Shown: in pieces, positions 1 through 12,371 of the stretch
Layout of the letters: the number at the start of each line of letters is the position of its first letter
Numbering within the stretch: the first letter of the stretch is position 1
Source: Saxidomus purpurata
Taxonomy: Eukaryota; Mollusca; Bivalvia; Venerida; Veneridae
NCBI GenBank assembly: GCA_022818135.1
Contig: JAFMSR010000007.1
Location: forward strand, 31,618,561 to 31,682,560
Reading direction: 5' to 3'
Length of the DNA stretch: 64,000 bases
Made by a program: the position numbers and the translations under genes
Notes under the pieces: generated by a model
The model's input: only the letters and a program-made list of their open reading frames with translations
Told to the model about the DNA's origin: nothing
The model's database searches: none

Positions 1-1850
1 ACAATGATAATTTATATACCGTTGGAAAGATGACATTCTGAAGTTTACGAAAATGTAAAAAAAGTCAAAAAAAATCAGACGGCATTTACATATTTTATTT
101 CAATGTGAACATTGTTATATTTTCACAATAGCCAGTATTGATTTTTGATGCTTGGAAAATACGGCCGTCCCTATTTTTTTCTTCATTTTTCGATAAACCA
201 ATACAATTTATAAATGGAAAGCTGACATTCTGCAGTTTCCGAAATGCAAACATTTTTAAAATCCGACTACATTTACATCTTCTACATTAATTTGAACATT
301 GCAATTGTTTTAACAATAGCCAACATCGATTTCGGGAGGTGAGAAACTACGGCCCTACCCATTTTTTTCTTCATTGTTCTATAAAGAAATATATATTATA
401 TACCGTTGGAAAGCTGACATTCTGCAGTTTACAAATATGTAAAAATATCGAAAATCCGACCTCATTTACATTTTCTGTATCAATTTGAAAATGGTACTTT
501 TTTTTTAAACAATAGCCAACATCGATTTCCGCACTTGGGTAAATACGGCATTCGCCAATTATTCATTTTCATTTGGTATAAAGCAATATAACTTACATAT
601 TTTTGGAAATATATCATTCAGCAGTTTACGAATATGTAAGCATTGCTGAAATCCGACGATATTTGTCTTTTTAGCTACGCCAGGGTGAGCTCTTCTAATT
701 GATGATTGTCCGTCGTCCGTCGTCCGTCAACATTTTTATTCAAATGACATCTCCTCTGAAACCACTAGGCCAATGTTGATAAAACTATGCAGGAATGTTC
801 CTTGCATGAAGCTCTACCAAATTGTTCAAAGAATTCCATTCCATGCAGAACTCTGGTAGCTATGGCAACAAATAGTTAAAACTTTAAAAATCTTCTTCAA
901 TCACAAGGCCTAGAGCTTAGATATTTGTCATGTAGCATTGTCTAGTGGACCTCTACCAAGATTATTCAAATTATGACCCCAGGGTCAAAATTGACCCCGC
1001 GGGGGTGGTCACTTAGTTTTGCATAGGCTTATATAGGAAAAACTTTAAAAAATCTTCTTCTCTGAAACCACATGGCCTAGAGCTTAGATATTTGGCATGT
1101 AGCATTGTCTAGTGAACCTCTACCAAGATTGTTCAAATTATGACCTCAGGGTCAAAACTGACCCCGCGGGGGTGATCACTTAGTTTTGCATAGGCTTATA
1201 TAGGAAAAACTTTAAAAATCTTCTTCTCTGAAACCACAAGGCCTAGAGCTTAGATATTTGGCATGTAGCATTGTCTAGTGGACCTCTACCAAGATTGTTC
1301 AAACTATGACTCCTGGGTCAAAATTGACCCCGCGGGGGTGGTCACTTAGTTTTGCATAGGCTTATATAGGGAAAACTTTAAAAATCTTCTCTGAAACCAC
1401 ATGGCCTAGAGCTTAGATATTTGGCATGTAGCATTGTCTAGTGGACCTCTACCAAGTATGTTCAAATTATGACGCCCGGGTAAAAATTGACCCCGCGCGG
1501 GTGGTCACTTAGTTTTGCATAAGCTTATATAGGGAAAACTTTAAAAATCTTCTCTGAAACCACAAGGCCTAGAGCTTAGATATTTGGCATGTAGCATTGC
1601 CTAGTAGACCTCTTCAAAGTTTATTCAAATTATGCCCCTGGGGTCAAAATTGTTGTTGCCCGCGGGGGGGGCACTTGTTTTACAAAGACGTATATAGGAA
1701 AACCTATTGTATATAACATTATCTAGTGATCTTCCACCAGGCAAGTGGACTTGTACCAAGGTGAGCGATATAGAGCCATCTTGGCCCTCTTGTTTAAATT
1801 AATATGAACACTTTTTTTTTATTTCAAAATCCAACCTCCATTTCTGAAAC
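1..1850. repeat. 194-bp tandem array, interrupted
   Basis: Diverged tandem repeat with units starting near 22, 215, 408 and 604 (period 193-196 bp). Each unit carries a 'ttggaaagctgacattctg' block, a 'aaatccgac' block and an 'aacaatagccaacatcgattt' block. After about 667 the array stops inside a unit and resumes near 1796 with the rest of that unit ('aaattaatatgaacac' then a T run), so the element at 668-1795 was inserted into it. No coding potential is seen. The array runs off the left edge of the window. Confidence 0.8.
668..1795 (+). mobile_element. Tandem-core interspersed element (HINE/pearl-like)
   Basis: The 5' end has a gtccgtcgtccgtcgtccgtc run. The core is about five units of 163-167 bp, with 'cctagagctt' at 909, 1076, 1242, 1405 and 1568, plus a more diverged unit at 742-890. 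The 3' end reads 'gccctcttgttt'. Each unit includes a gggtcaaaattgaccccgcggggg segment. This plan, with conserved ends around a tandem minisatellite core, is known for bivalve pearl elements and Helentron-associated non-autonomous elements. Class assignment is by resemblance only. It sits inside the 194-bp array. Confidence 0.65.
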
Positions 1851-2632
1851 AGAGAAGATCATGAGCTGATTGCTTAATTGTTAGCTTTTAGAGAAACGAA
1901 TCATCTTGATATCAACCTAAACATACTCAAAGCAACTCATCATTTTATATACAGACAGACAGCCATTCTTTTTTTCAATCAGGTTACATAGACACAACAT
2001 GATATAATCGAAATATTACCACAAAAAAAGTGAAAAGTATGAAACAGAGTCATTATTTATACACATTCATACAGACACAGATCTATGCATTGTTAAAGTG
2101 ATATTACCTTTTAAAGTGACCATCATAATTCAAAAGAAGGCATTATTCACTGATTTATACTACTGGAAAAATGAAATTTGCCATTTAAAGTTGTAACAAA
2201 AATATGTGAATCTGTATTCGTGTTTTATACGCATTGAATATAGAGAAAAAAGGTCTAGATTCAACACATTTTTGTTACGTATATTTTAATTTATATTTTT
2301 CAATAAGAGATATAACTTTTCATAATTCTCTTTTTTCATGTTTCAAAGATCTAAACATTAAGTTTTCAGCTTCGTTCTAGATAATAAATCAATATAGAAA
2401 TTTTGAAGGGTAATATAACTATCAATGCTTAATATAAAAAACATACTTGAAAAGCGGGAAATTCCAATTCCAATTCCAAAGTTTATTCGGTATTAAGCAT
2501 AATTACAATGCTTTTAACCTATACATAATAATAACAAATAAAGTGGTATTAGATATAGTAGGTCATAATTTACTCGAGTTCTTTGAAAAATTGAAATTGA
2601 AAACAATCTGGGGGTCAAATGGGGAGACACTC
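1850..2632. other. AT-rich intergenic stretch, nothing recognised
   Basis: No exon-like segment, tRNA, or strong inverted repeat was found here. The short open frame beginning at 2447 runs into the left arm of the hairpin at 2633 and has no protein-like composition. Confidence 0.6.
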
Positions 2633-2887
2633 AAAATCCCCTTGGTCGTAATCCACTCGGTCCAAAAATGGCATAGTAGTCATAATCCCCTTGATGGATT
2701 TTACATTTTAATTTCAATAATTTTAATTTTTTTCAATCATTCACTATGGTAAAGTTAAACTAGATACCAATAAAACATTCAGTATTTTTTTTATTCAATA
2801 TATGCTTTTCCACTTGTAAAATTCATCAAGGGGATTATGACTACTATGCCATTTTTGGACCAAGGGGATTATGACCAAGGGGATTTT
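2633..2887. mobile_element. Hairpin MITE with 64-bp arms
   Basis: The left arm 2633-2696 and right arm 2824-2887 are near-perfect reverse complements of equal length. They share 'ccaaaaatggcatagtagtc' and several copies of 'aaggggatt', and are separated by a 127-bp AT-rich loop. The transcript of either strand would fold into one long stem. No coding capacity. Probably a small non-autonomous inverted-repeat element; terminal duplications were not resolved. Confidence 0.85.
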
Positions 2888-4138
2888 GAAGTACACAAGT
2901 ATGATAGGGATTGGGGAGGCGTGTCCTTCTGTCTAATTTAATACATACAATGTATATCTAAGATTTGTTTAAGATATACAAGTTTTCCTGATTTGGGAAT
3001 TTAATTTCAACTATTTGCAGACTAGTATATACCTTGTAATGAAATACGGAGTTAATTAGCAAGACGTTAATGTCACAACTAAATTACTTTAAAATTAAAT
3101 GATTAAAAAATTATGTTTTTTTTTTATTAAACTACTTGTTTTAACGTACCCTTAAAGTTGTCATTTAAAGACAATTGAAATCTCCTTCATAAGTGACCCC
3201 TTTTAATTTATAAAGAATCCTTCTGACTGCATTTATTTCTTTGTAAATTAAAAATGCAGCCGAACGCTATTTCTAACTGTAAAAGAAGTCAATACTAAAT
3301 TTCTTTTATGTATCAAGTGTAACATCTAAGTATTTCATCTCATCTTAGCGATAATTAGTTTGCTGTAAGAGTAATTACTTGAGTATTTACAACTTGCTCA
3401 ATCTAACTTTGAAATCACAGTTATTCTGCAGTAATTTAAAATTATGTTTCTGTCATAATAGAAAATTGATTGATAATTATCTAAAACTTTTGATACAATA
3501 ACTGTTCAATTATTTTGCATACATCAACAAAGTGCATGATCATTTGTTTACAGTGAAAGTATTTGCTTGAGTAACTGATTTTATAATTTAATTTGATTGG
3601 GAAATTACATACATCAAATAAAATAATCATATCTTATAAAGGTCTTTAAATTTATGTAGAACTAACATCCCTTTTCTACATTATCTTTACACAATGTAAG
3701 GGTGTTATACAGTAGCTGAATATGATAAACAGAAGGCTAGCAAGTTCAGATTTTGATGTTGTTACTTTTGTTACTAGAAGAAAGAAGGTTTGTTACTGGT
3801 AACAAAAATACAAGGGTATGTAGCAACCTCCAGATTTAAGCCATATATGCATATATGGCGTTCAATTGTCTTTAACTTATTACTTACAATCAGTACGGTT
3901 TAAACATAAATTATCACGTATGGTGTGATAATTTAATCAAGGAAACGCGTGCTGTTTATTAAACAACAATCATAAAAGGTGCTAATATACAGTAGTTTAC
4001 TATAGACACAGTTTGTTTGTAACTATTTAACGCTGTTTTAAGAGGGACTTATTTATTGTAAATGTAGCAGGGTTATTTTGTACAGCTCTTCACTTATTTC
4101 TCCTTCATTGGTTTTATTGTGTCATAAAAGCTAGGTTT
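2888..4138. other. AT-rich intergenic stretch, nothing recognised
   Basis: No open frame, splice-bounded exon, RNA gene or ordered repeat could be supported. The composition is uniformly AT-rich. Confidence 0.6.
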
Positions 4139-4177
4139 AACCAAGGTCTTTCAAATAGTATTTGAAAGACCTTGGTT
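4139..4177. repeat. Perfect 39-bp palindrome
   Basis: Two 19-bp arms (aaccaaggtctttcaaata and its reverse complement) meet around one central G at 4158. A second, slightly shorter copy lies at 4492-4524 with a central C. Half-copies form the ends of the element at 5151-6157. The palindrome therefore looks like two element termini fused head to head. Confidence 0.9.
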
Positions 4178-4192
4178 TAACAGTTGTTATGT

Positions 4193-6169
4193 ACTGGTTT
4201 CCAAGTAGTTTCCGGACCGAAATCGCATATTTTTGCCTGTATCATGCGAACGAAATATTGTAGAAACGTGAAATTTTCTCAGAATAAAGCTAGGTTCTTT
4301 GTTGACATCCTACCCTTTTCGATGGTATACTTTCGCCCGTAACATGCATAAGAAAGAGGCCTAAATGGGGGCACTTAATTCCATTTGTATCCCAGTCTGT
4401 CCAGGGATCGTATAAATCGTTAATATAACAAATCCTGGTCTGTCCAAGTAGTTTTCCGGACCTTTTCTGTATGCGTACCATTCCACTTAACCAAGGTCTT
4501 TCAAATACTATTTGAAAGACCTTGACTTAACAGAGCTATTTAATTCAAGTACTACAAATTTAAATTAAATTACAGCATCAAAACAATTAATTTCAGTACA
4601 ACTTATCCAGATAAATTCAATAGCAACACTCACCACAGGCAGTTTATGATAGACACATATATATAAGTGTGACAAGTAAATTAATTTATTATGAAAGCAA
4701 GGTAATTTCCCTGTCTGTTATTGATTTCTATTTTTATCGATAATTCGACTTGACAAAGGGCGTGTGAGATGACAGGCAATTTTTCATATACATTTTGCAT
4801 TTATTTTATTTATACTGTGAGAATTTTCTTCCATATCCTCTGCAAGTACCTATCCTCATTTAACTGTAATTACCTTTAAGGACCTCACTGTCTGAGCATG
4901 CGCACTCGAACCGGAATTCCCCAGCTGTTGACAGTCTCTTTCGTAAATAAAACAACAGGGCGAGTGAAAACAACCGCGATATTTAAATATCTAGTATCAC
5001 CGTACCACAAATATTCGGGGTTTTTTTTCAAGAAAACAAACGTCTAGATGATCTGATGTTATTATCAAGATGCTTTAATGCTGCATTAATTCCATGCAGC
5101 CTGAAATAAAGAAGGTCCGGAAAACTACTTGGGTCCGGAAACTACTTGGAAACAAGGTCTTTCAAATAGTATGGTCCGGAAACGAGAGTAATACGATAAA
5201 TAACTTGCCTCGGATCACGTGACAAACATCCGGGTACCCGCCATTTTGGAAAAAGAAAGAAATTGTTGATACTTTATATCTACGTATATCTCGATATTTT
5301 ACCAATCAATTTGACCAACAAAGTGATCCTTAATACAATATATGCATTCCCTTATCATTACATAATATTATATTTTACCGATGTTTCGTTTTAGGTGGAT
5401 TTACGCATTGGAAAGTTGACCTCATACGAACGGGTTTTTTCACAAATGACCAAAAGCCGAAAACCGACCTAATTTTATCGCTTCTTTCCTACTTGCATGG
5501 TGTTCATGGGATTGATGTAACATTTTTTTCTCATAGATTTAAGTCTAATGTGCGTCTGTTATGTCTTAGATTTTCGTATTTCACCCGTATTTTAATTTTC
5601 TGGGACGGTTAGATCCGTTCAAAATCTAAAAATGGCGTCAATGGTGATTTTTTTTCGCGATACGGTGATATTTTGTGCACAGGTTTTCACTATATATTTA
5701 GGGTCAAATGATGGAAAGTTGCTAATTAAAATGTAAATTAAGAGTTATTTTTGAACGGATATGAATTAGATTTTCGTTTTTTTATTTTATAACATAATAA
5801 CGTACAGTTTTGTAAGACCAGTATCGCGAGTCAAATTACCATCCCAAGACGGAATAGCATGGACCGTGTTTAACTCGCGTTAAAGATAATAGTTAATTAT
5901 ATATAGAGGTTTTAATTTCACAGTTTTACAGAAAATTTCATCAGCTTTCCAATTATACCATTTTTTAAATTAAATGTGGTATTTAAATGACACAATGACG
6001 GGCAGTTTTGCATACAACTATCGGACAAATACCAGTTTACTCGCTCGGCGTGATAAATGCACGGCGTGATAAACGCTTCCAGGCGAGACAAGATTATCAG
6101 TACGATAAGACATTTATAGAGGGCGTTTCCGGACCATACTATTTGAAAGACCTTGTTGGAAACCAGTAA
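4193..6169. mobile_element. Nested set of inverted-repeat (fold-back) elements
   Basis: Several inverted pairs are stacked here. 4197-4218 pairs with 5132-5153 (22 bp, 'ttccaagtagtttccggacc'). Inside it, 4444-4462 pairs with 5114-5132 (19 bp, ccaagtagttttccggacc). Adjacent to it, 5151-5184 pairs perfectly with 6124-6157 (34 bp, including 'ggtctttcaaatagtatggt'). The outermost 'actggtttcca' at about 4194 pairs with 'tggaaaccagt' near 6159. No transposase is visible, so these are non-autonomous elements inserted into or beside one another. Confidence 0.75.
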
Positions 6170-6571
6170 TCTTTCCAGGAATTTGGCTATTTTTATCTGA
6201 GTAGCTACTTTCGGTTTATTGGCCAATGAGATTGCGGCTTTAAGGTATTTTTGCAGTTACCGCCATGTTTCAATGTGCTGGTCGTAAGTTTACTATGTTT
6301 TAGACATTGTTTTTAGAGGTTGAAGTCAGAGAATGGTTGTATTGGTTAATATGATGTACAGTATACTGGTTGATTTAAAGCCTAATTAATTTGGCGTTTC
6401 AGTGTGACCCCTTTCACAGATCTGATATTTTATAACTGTCGCACCCCACCTTTATGAGCATACGCCTAATTTTAATGTGCTCCATAAATTATAAGTGGAA
6501 AGTGTAGTTTTAATGTTGCACGTACAAGCCTGTTCATCCTAGAGATTACCTGTGATAAGCCTGATTATAGC

Positions 6572-7806
6572 TGACCACTATACTGGCTAGAGTCCTAAAA
6601 CCGGACACTTTTCAGACATATTTTTCGATAACTCTGACAATTTTTGTAGTTAGCAATCAAGATTTTACCAGTAGAAAGTTAGGTTCTTCTCCGAAACGAA
6701 AAGCTATCTTGTTAACCCATCAGATTAAATCAAACACATATTTGAGGCCCGGCTGTGGGGTTACCAAGTTGCTATATTTTATTGATCAGTTGTATGCTGG
6801 TTGGCCCAGTTTTCGTGGTAAATAGAACTCTTTATAACACTACGGAGTACAAAAAAATAAACAAAGAAACAATCAAGGTCAAAATATAACCAAGAACATC
6901 TAACATTTAACATACGATTCACTTTACTTATGCTGATTGTCACATTGTTTACACAGCTTCCAAAATATAAAGTGTGTTGACCTTTGACGTCACAGGAATA
7001 TGTGCACCAGAATTCGTGGGTCGACCAAAAAGTTACATTGCAACAGAAGTGTCCCAAATGATATTTCAGAATCTCGTTTAAAATTATATCTTTATGTCTT
7101 GTGAATCAATATCAGTTGATTATATATATAAACAAACAGTCAGCTATTCTTCCAGTACCAGTTTTTAAAAAGCAACCATTTCAATAATAAACAAAATGTT
7201 CAGACTCACTTTGGGAGTACATGAAGCACACTTACGGTATAAGAACACTAAATTTTCGTAACGGATATCAACTAAAAACATCAGCTAGAACATATTTATT
7301 ACGGTTTGGTTTACTTCGGTTGTTTTATTTAATGAGAGCAATGGGGAAGAGCAAACTGTCTGAATACCACGAATTCTGGACCTACCACGAATACTGGGCC
7401 CAGCACCATACCATGTTTCCGGACAGATAGTTTAAATAGATTTGTTTAATAGTGATGATAGCTTTTAAATTATGTTAACTGTATCGATCATTCAACACAT
7501 TAATGAAGTATCAAGATGAAAGGTTTAACTTGTGATTTTTTTTGCTGGGCCTCAGAAATATTGCACTTGCACAGTCTGTCACTTTCCACTTTTCCCCCGA
7601 CAATGTAAGCATGCTTTCAGTGACTGACAAAATAAATAGTGAGATTTCTGGTCAAATAGTTACATTAAACTGTTGTTGTTGCACTTTGTGGATGGAAATC
7701 AAGTGTCTGTTTAATCAACACCATATGATTGTAGATATTAAGAAAATATTCATGCGTTTAAACAAGTGTCCGGTTTGATGGTCGTCCGGGTTTGGTGGTC
7801 CCCAAC
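6572..7806. mobile_element. Probable inverted-repeat element
   Basis: The ends are imperfect inverted repeats of about 37 bp. The left begins gaccacta and runs to aaaccggacactt (about 6572-6610). The right carries aagtgtccggttt to tggtggtc (about 7765-7800). Shorter internal inverted pairs around 'cgaattctgg' and 'actgggcc' occur near 6800, 7010 and 7370. The short open frames here (6779-7057, 7221-7430, 7542-7778) have no recognisable protein features and are treated as chance. Confidence 0.45.
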
Positions 7807-7809
7807 CAG

Positions 7810-8924
7810 TACACAGCATGCGTTTATCAATGTATTTGTATTAATGCCAATTAAATCAACTGTATAGGTGCATGTTGCTGTTTGCCTTGACTTTATAGCT
7901 TCATGAACAGGAGTACATATTAAAAATGATAAAAATATGCTGAATTATCTTTACTCAAAGCAAATTCATTTAATGTTTACTTAGACAATATAAATACACA
8001 GTTTTCAGTAACATGAAGGAGCCTTGTGCTGGCATTGTATTTATAACATAAAAGATTTAAACACTATGTATATGTATGATAAATGCTACGGTCCTGTATT
8101 AGTTTTAGTGTAAAGAATCTTCTAAAGGTGAAAAACTTATAAAATGCTTCCATCCATTCCATATAAACAAAATAGTTCTGTATAATGTATTACTGTAAAC
8201 AAGGATACAGTTTTCATCACATCAATTTCATACTACTAACACATGAAATGTTTGTCACTGATAAAACTTGGAATAAAAAGTCCATAGGCTGATAAGTTTG
8301 AAGTTCAAATATATAATATATATGTCCATATCTTCCTCAATCCCTTGAAGAACAGAATTGAGTAATTTTCAAATAATATCTCATTACAAAGCACAAGTGA
8401 AAGTGGGTACAGAGTTGAATTGATAACAAATGCCGACTATTGATTAACATCATTAATTAAATAATATACAGAAGGATGGATTTTTGTAAAAAAGTGCTTA
8501 TCTGGCACTTTTTTATTTATTCACTATCATTATTGCTATGAAGTTACTGTCACAAAAACAGTTCTTAAGAATAAGGTTCAACTATTATTACATTTGTAAA
8601 AGAGTAAAATGACCCAAATATAAACCGCATTCCTGTTAGGTCAGACCAGGGCTTATCAACAATTAAGTCACACGTGTGTTTTGAGGAAAAGGGAACTCAC
8701 TGCTGGCTGACCACATGTAATTAGTCACTAATTACTGCAGTCAATCTAACGGGCAATTAGAGTTCATTACCTGCAGTGATATAGCTGATAATGCAAATCA
8801 ACTGTATCCTTGGTTTTCAGGGGATTTTCTGTGCTTAAACGTGTAACTGATTAGGTTCAACCGGCGCATAATACACAATTTACCTAGTTCAAATAACAAC
8901 TTTACGCTCTAAAATGAAGAATTA
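7810..8924. other. Intergenic stretch, nothing recognised
   Basis: AT-rich sequence with no supported exon, RNA gene or ordered repeat between the inverted-repeat element and the LINE fragment. Confidence 0.55.
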
Positions 8925-10483
8925 AATATCACTTTAAATGAAAACCTAAAATTTTATGAACAATCTCACCAATTTAAAAACTACTTAAAAGTACTAACCC
9001 AAAAAAGGCAACAGGAATTGATAATATACCACCTAAAATATTAAAATGCTCAGCTGAATCAATTTGCAAAGCACTCTCAAGTTTAATAAACAAAATGATT
9101 GATACAGAATGTTTCCCTGAAAATCTCAAGAAAGCACAAGTCATCCCAATTTTTAAAAAAGATGACCCTTTCATTATGAAAAATTACAGACCAATAAGTA
9201 TACTGACATCAACATTTTTTGAAAAAATCATCAATGAACAACTTTCATCTTACTTTGAAAATATATTTCATCAATTCCTTGCTGCCTTGAGACCGAAATA
9301 TGGCTGTCAGACAACTCTTTTGCACTTGATTGAGGACTGGAAAACTGCACTTGACAATAACAACCATGTGGCGGCCGTACTCCTGGACCTATCAAAGGCT
9401 TTTGATTGCCTGCCACATGATCTCATAGTCCTCAAGCTGGGCGCGTACGGGTTGTCTGATAGCGCATGTTCACTAATAAAAAACTATCAAGTAGGAAACA
9501 GAGAGTGAAATTAGGACACTCCCACAGCTCATGCCTTGAGACAATCAAAGGTGTACCTCAAGGCTCAATTCTTGGCCCCTTGATCTTCAATATCTTTATG
9601 TATGACATATTTTATTTTATTGAAAAATCTACACTCTACAATTACGCTGATGACAATACCTTATAAATCTTATAATCATACAAACATAAATGAACTTAAA
9701 GCTATATTAGAAGACGAAAGTAAAACACTTATTAAAACGGTTCAAATTAAATCAAATGCAGGCTAATCTAGACAAGTTTCAGACCATGGCTGTGGGAAGA
9801 AAAACACAAAATTAAATAACATAAATAATTTCAAAGTTGAAGGTATAGACATTTTATGTGAAGATAGTGTTAAGCTACTAGGCATCAACATTGACTCTCT
9901 TTTAAATTTCAATGAACAAGTTACTAAAATGTGTAAAAAAGTAGCTGGGCAACTTAATTTCCTTCTTAGAATAAGCAAATTTTTAACACCTGAATGTAAA
10001 TTACTAGTGTACAAATCTTTTGTAAGATCAAACTTCAATTACTGTCCACTAATTTGGCATTTTTGTAGCAAAACAACCACTAAAAAATTAGAAAAATTAC
10101 AGCATAGAGCGTTTAGAATAGTTTTTAATGATTTTAACTCCAGTTACGAAGATCTCTTAAACAAAGTAAATATGCCTACGCTTCATCTAAGTAGAATTAA
10201 AACAATTGCAATTGAAACCTTCAAATGTCTATACCATCTTTCACCACCATATTTGAATGATTTCATTTTGGTACAATTCAAAAATTCATCTTATTCTTTT
10301 AGGTACAGAAATACTCTAGAAGTACCAAAAGTAAGAACATCAATTTATGGTAAGCAATCCTTCGAGGCCGATCTGGAACAGTCTGCCAAACCATATCAGA
10401 CAAGAGGAAAATTACAAAGAACTTATCAGACAGGGGTGACTAACTCGAAACATTCACCTTATCTTAAGTTACGATGGACTTAA
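8925..10483 (+). pseudogene. Degenerate non-LTR retrotransposon reverse transcriptase
   Basis: A 5'-truncated LINE-type ORF2 remnant, broken across frames. From about 8978 the frame reads the RT entry motif KKATGIDNIPPKILK, then LKKAQVIPIFKKDD and NYRPISILTSTFFEKII, then VAAVLLDLSKAFDCLPHD. A frameshift near 9470-9500 moves to the frame with GVPQGSILGPLIFNIF and the catalytic YADDNTL, ending in a stop at 9664-9666. A third segment restarts near 9830 with VKLLGINIDSLLNF and continues through SNFNYCPLIWHFCS to 10483. An in-frame stop at 8975 also separates an upstream fragment. The RT fingers, palm and thumb order is typical of CR1/Jockey-like LINEs. No endonuclease domain is visible, so the copy is dead. 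Confidence 0.9.
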
Positions 10484-10735
10484 GGTGGTGCTAAGGTAAC
10501 ACTATTCCAGTAACTCAAAACACATCTTATCGACGCCTTAGTGATGCTGTATCTTACGATGTCGTAAGATGATAAGGTCAGTCTGTGTAATGCATATACT
10601 CTAGTATTGGCACATTGAGAGTAAATAATATTGGCTTAGGAAACACAACACCCAATCTAATTATACGCAAGAAGGGTTGACATGCATTATGTCTCACCCC
10701 ATCAGACGGGAGACATTGTTTTCCACTTACCATAT
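10484..10735. repeat. LINE-flanking segment with 20-bp palindrome
   Basis: Contains atcttacgatgtcgtaagat at 10551-10570, a palindrome with 9-bp arms. It is set in a larger imperfect stem (cttatc...gataag) and in several variants of taag/ctta. It may be the 3' untranslated part of the LINE or an independent small element; this was not resolved. Confidence 0.4.
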
Positions 10736-11823
10736 TGATTTGAAACTTCATTAATGTGTTCAGGGGTGTCGGACATTCAAGTAAGATAACTGTTGAATGT
10801 ATGAATTTAGTACAAATTATGGCCCTTGTTTGACTTGGAAAATTTGGTTAAAGTTTTGCATGCAAGGTACTATCATGCACATATCTCAGTAACCACTCAT
10901 GGGATTGATTTAAAACTTCAATATAGTCTTAAGGGGTATCAAACAAGCTGAATTTATTATAAATTATGGCCCTTGTTGAACTAAGAAAGTTTGGTTAAAG
11001 TTTTGCATTATAATACACATATTTCAGAAACAACTTACACTGCTTATGGGATTGATTTAAAAACTTCATTTAAGTCTTAAGGGGTGTCAGGCTGTCAAGT
11101 TAGATAACTCTTGTATGAATTTAATTCAAATTATGGCCCTTGTTTGACTTTGAAAATTTGGTTAAAGTTTTGCATGCATTAGGTACTAACAGGCGCATAC
11201 TTCAGTAACCACTTATGGGATTGATTTGAAACTAACCAATAGTGTTCAGGGGTATCAGACAATTAAGGTAGATAACTCCTGACTGAATTTACTACAAATT
11301 ATGGCCCTTGTTGAACTTAGAAACTCTGGTAAAAGTTTTACGTGCAAGGTACTACCATGCACATACTTCAGTAACCACTTAAAGGAGTTATTTGAAACTT
11401 AGCAATAGTGTTCAGGGGTATCAAACAATTAAGTTACTATAGATAGCTTTGGACTTTTTATACCCCCGAAACAAAGTTTAGGGGGGTATATAGGAGTCAC
11501 CCGGTGGTTGGTTGGTCGGTCGGGCGGTCCATTGCATTTTCCTTGTCCGGAGCATAACTTGAAAACTGCTAGTTGGAATTCAATACAACTTCATACAATG
11601 GTCAAGCACATTGAGAGGAAGTGCAGTGCACAAGAACCATAACTCCATCTTGACTAATTACAGAGTTATTGTCCTTTGTTACTTTTCCTTGTCTAGAGCA
11701 CAACTTGAAAACTACTGGTTGGAATTCAATACAACTTCATACAATGGTCTAGCACAATGAGAGGAAGTGCAGTGCACAAGAACCATAACTCTATCTTGAG
11801 TAATTACAGAGTTATTGCCCTTT

Positions 11824-12339
11824 TTAGCTCGACTTTTCTATGAAAAGGGGAGCTATCCTACTCGCCCCGGCGTCGGCGTTGGCGTCACACCTTGGTTAAG
11901 TTTTTCGTACCACCCCACTTTATTTCAAAAGTATTAGACTCTAGAGGTATGGCTTTGAAACTTACCATACTTGTTTACCATCATAACCTCCATCTACAGA
12001 CAAGAGTACATAACTCTGTCAAGGTTTTTGACAGAATTATGGCCCTTTTTGGACTTAGAAAGTGTATTGAGCTTGGTTAAGTTTTTCGTACCACCTCACT
12101 TTATTTCAAAACCACTGGAGGTATTGCTTTGAAACTAACCGTACTTGTTTACCATCACGACCTTCATCAACAGACAAGAGGACATAACTCTGTCAAGGTT
12201 TTTGACAGAATTATGCCCCTTTTTGACTTAGAAAATACATTGAATATGGGTAAAATCCACTTATTAGGCCATCATTAAAAAAATGTTGGTTTGCGGTGCT
12301 CCGACCCACAATTTTTGGGGTGGGAAGGTAGGTAGGGAA

Positions 12340-12371
<32 letters not shown>

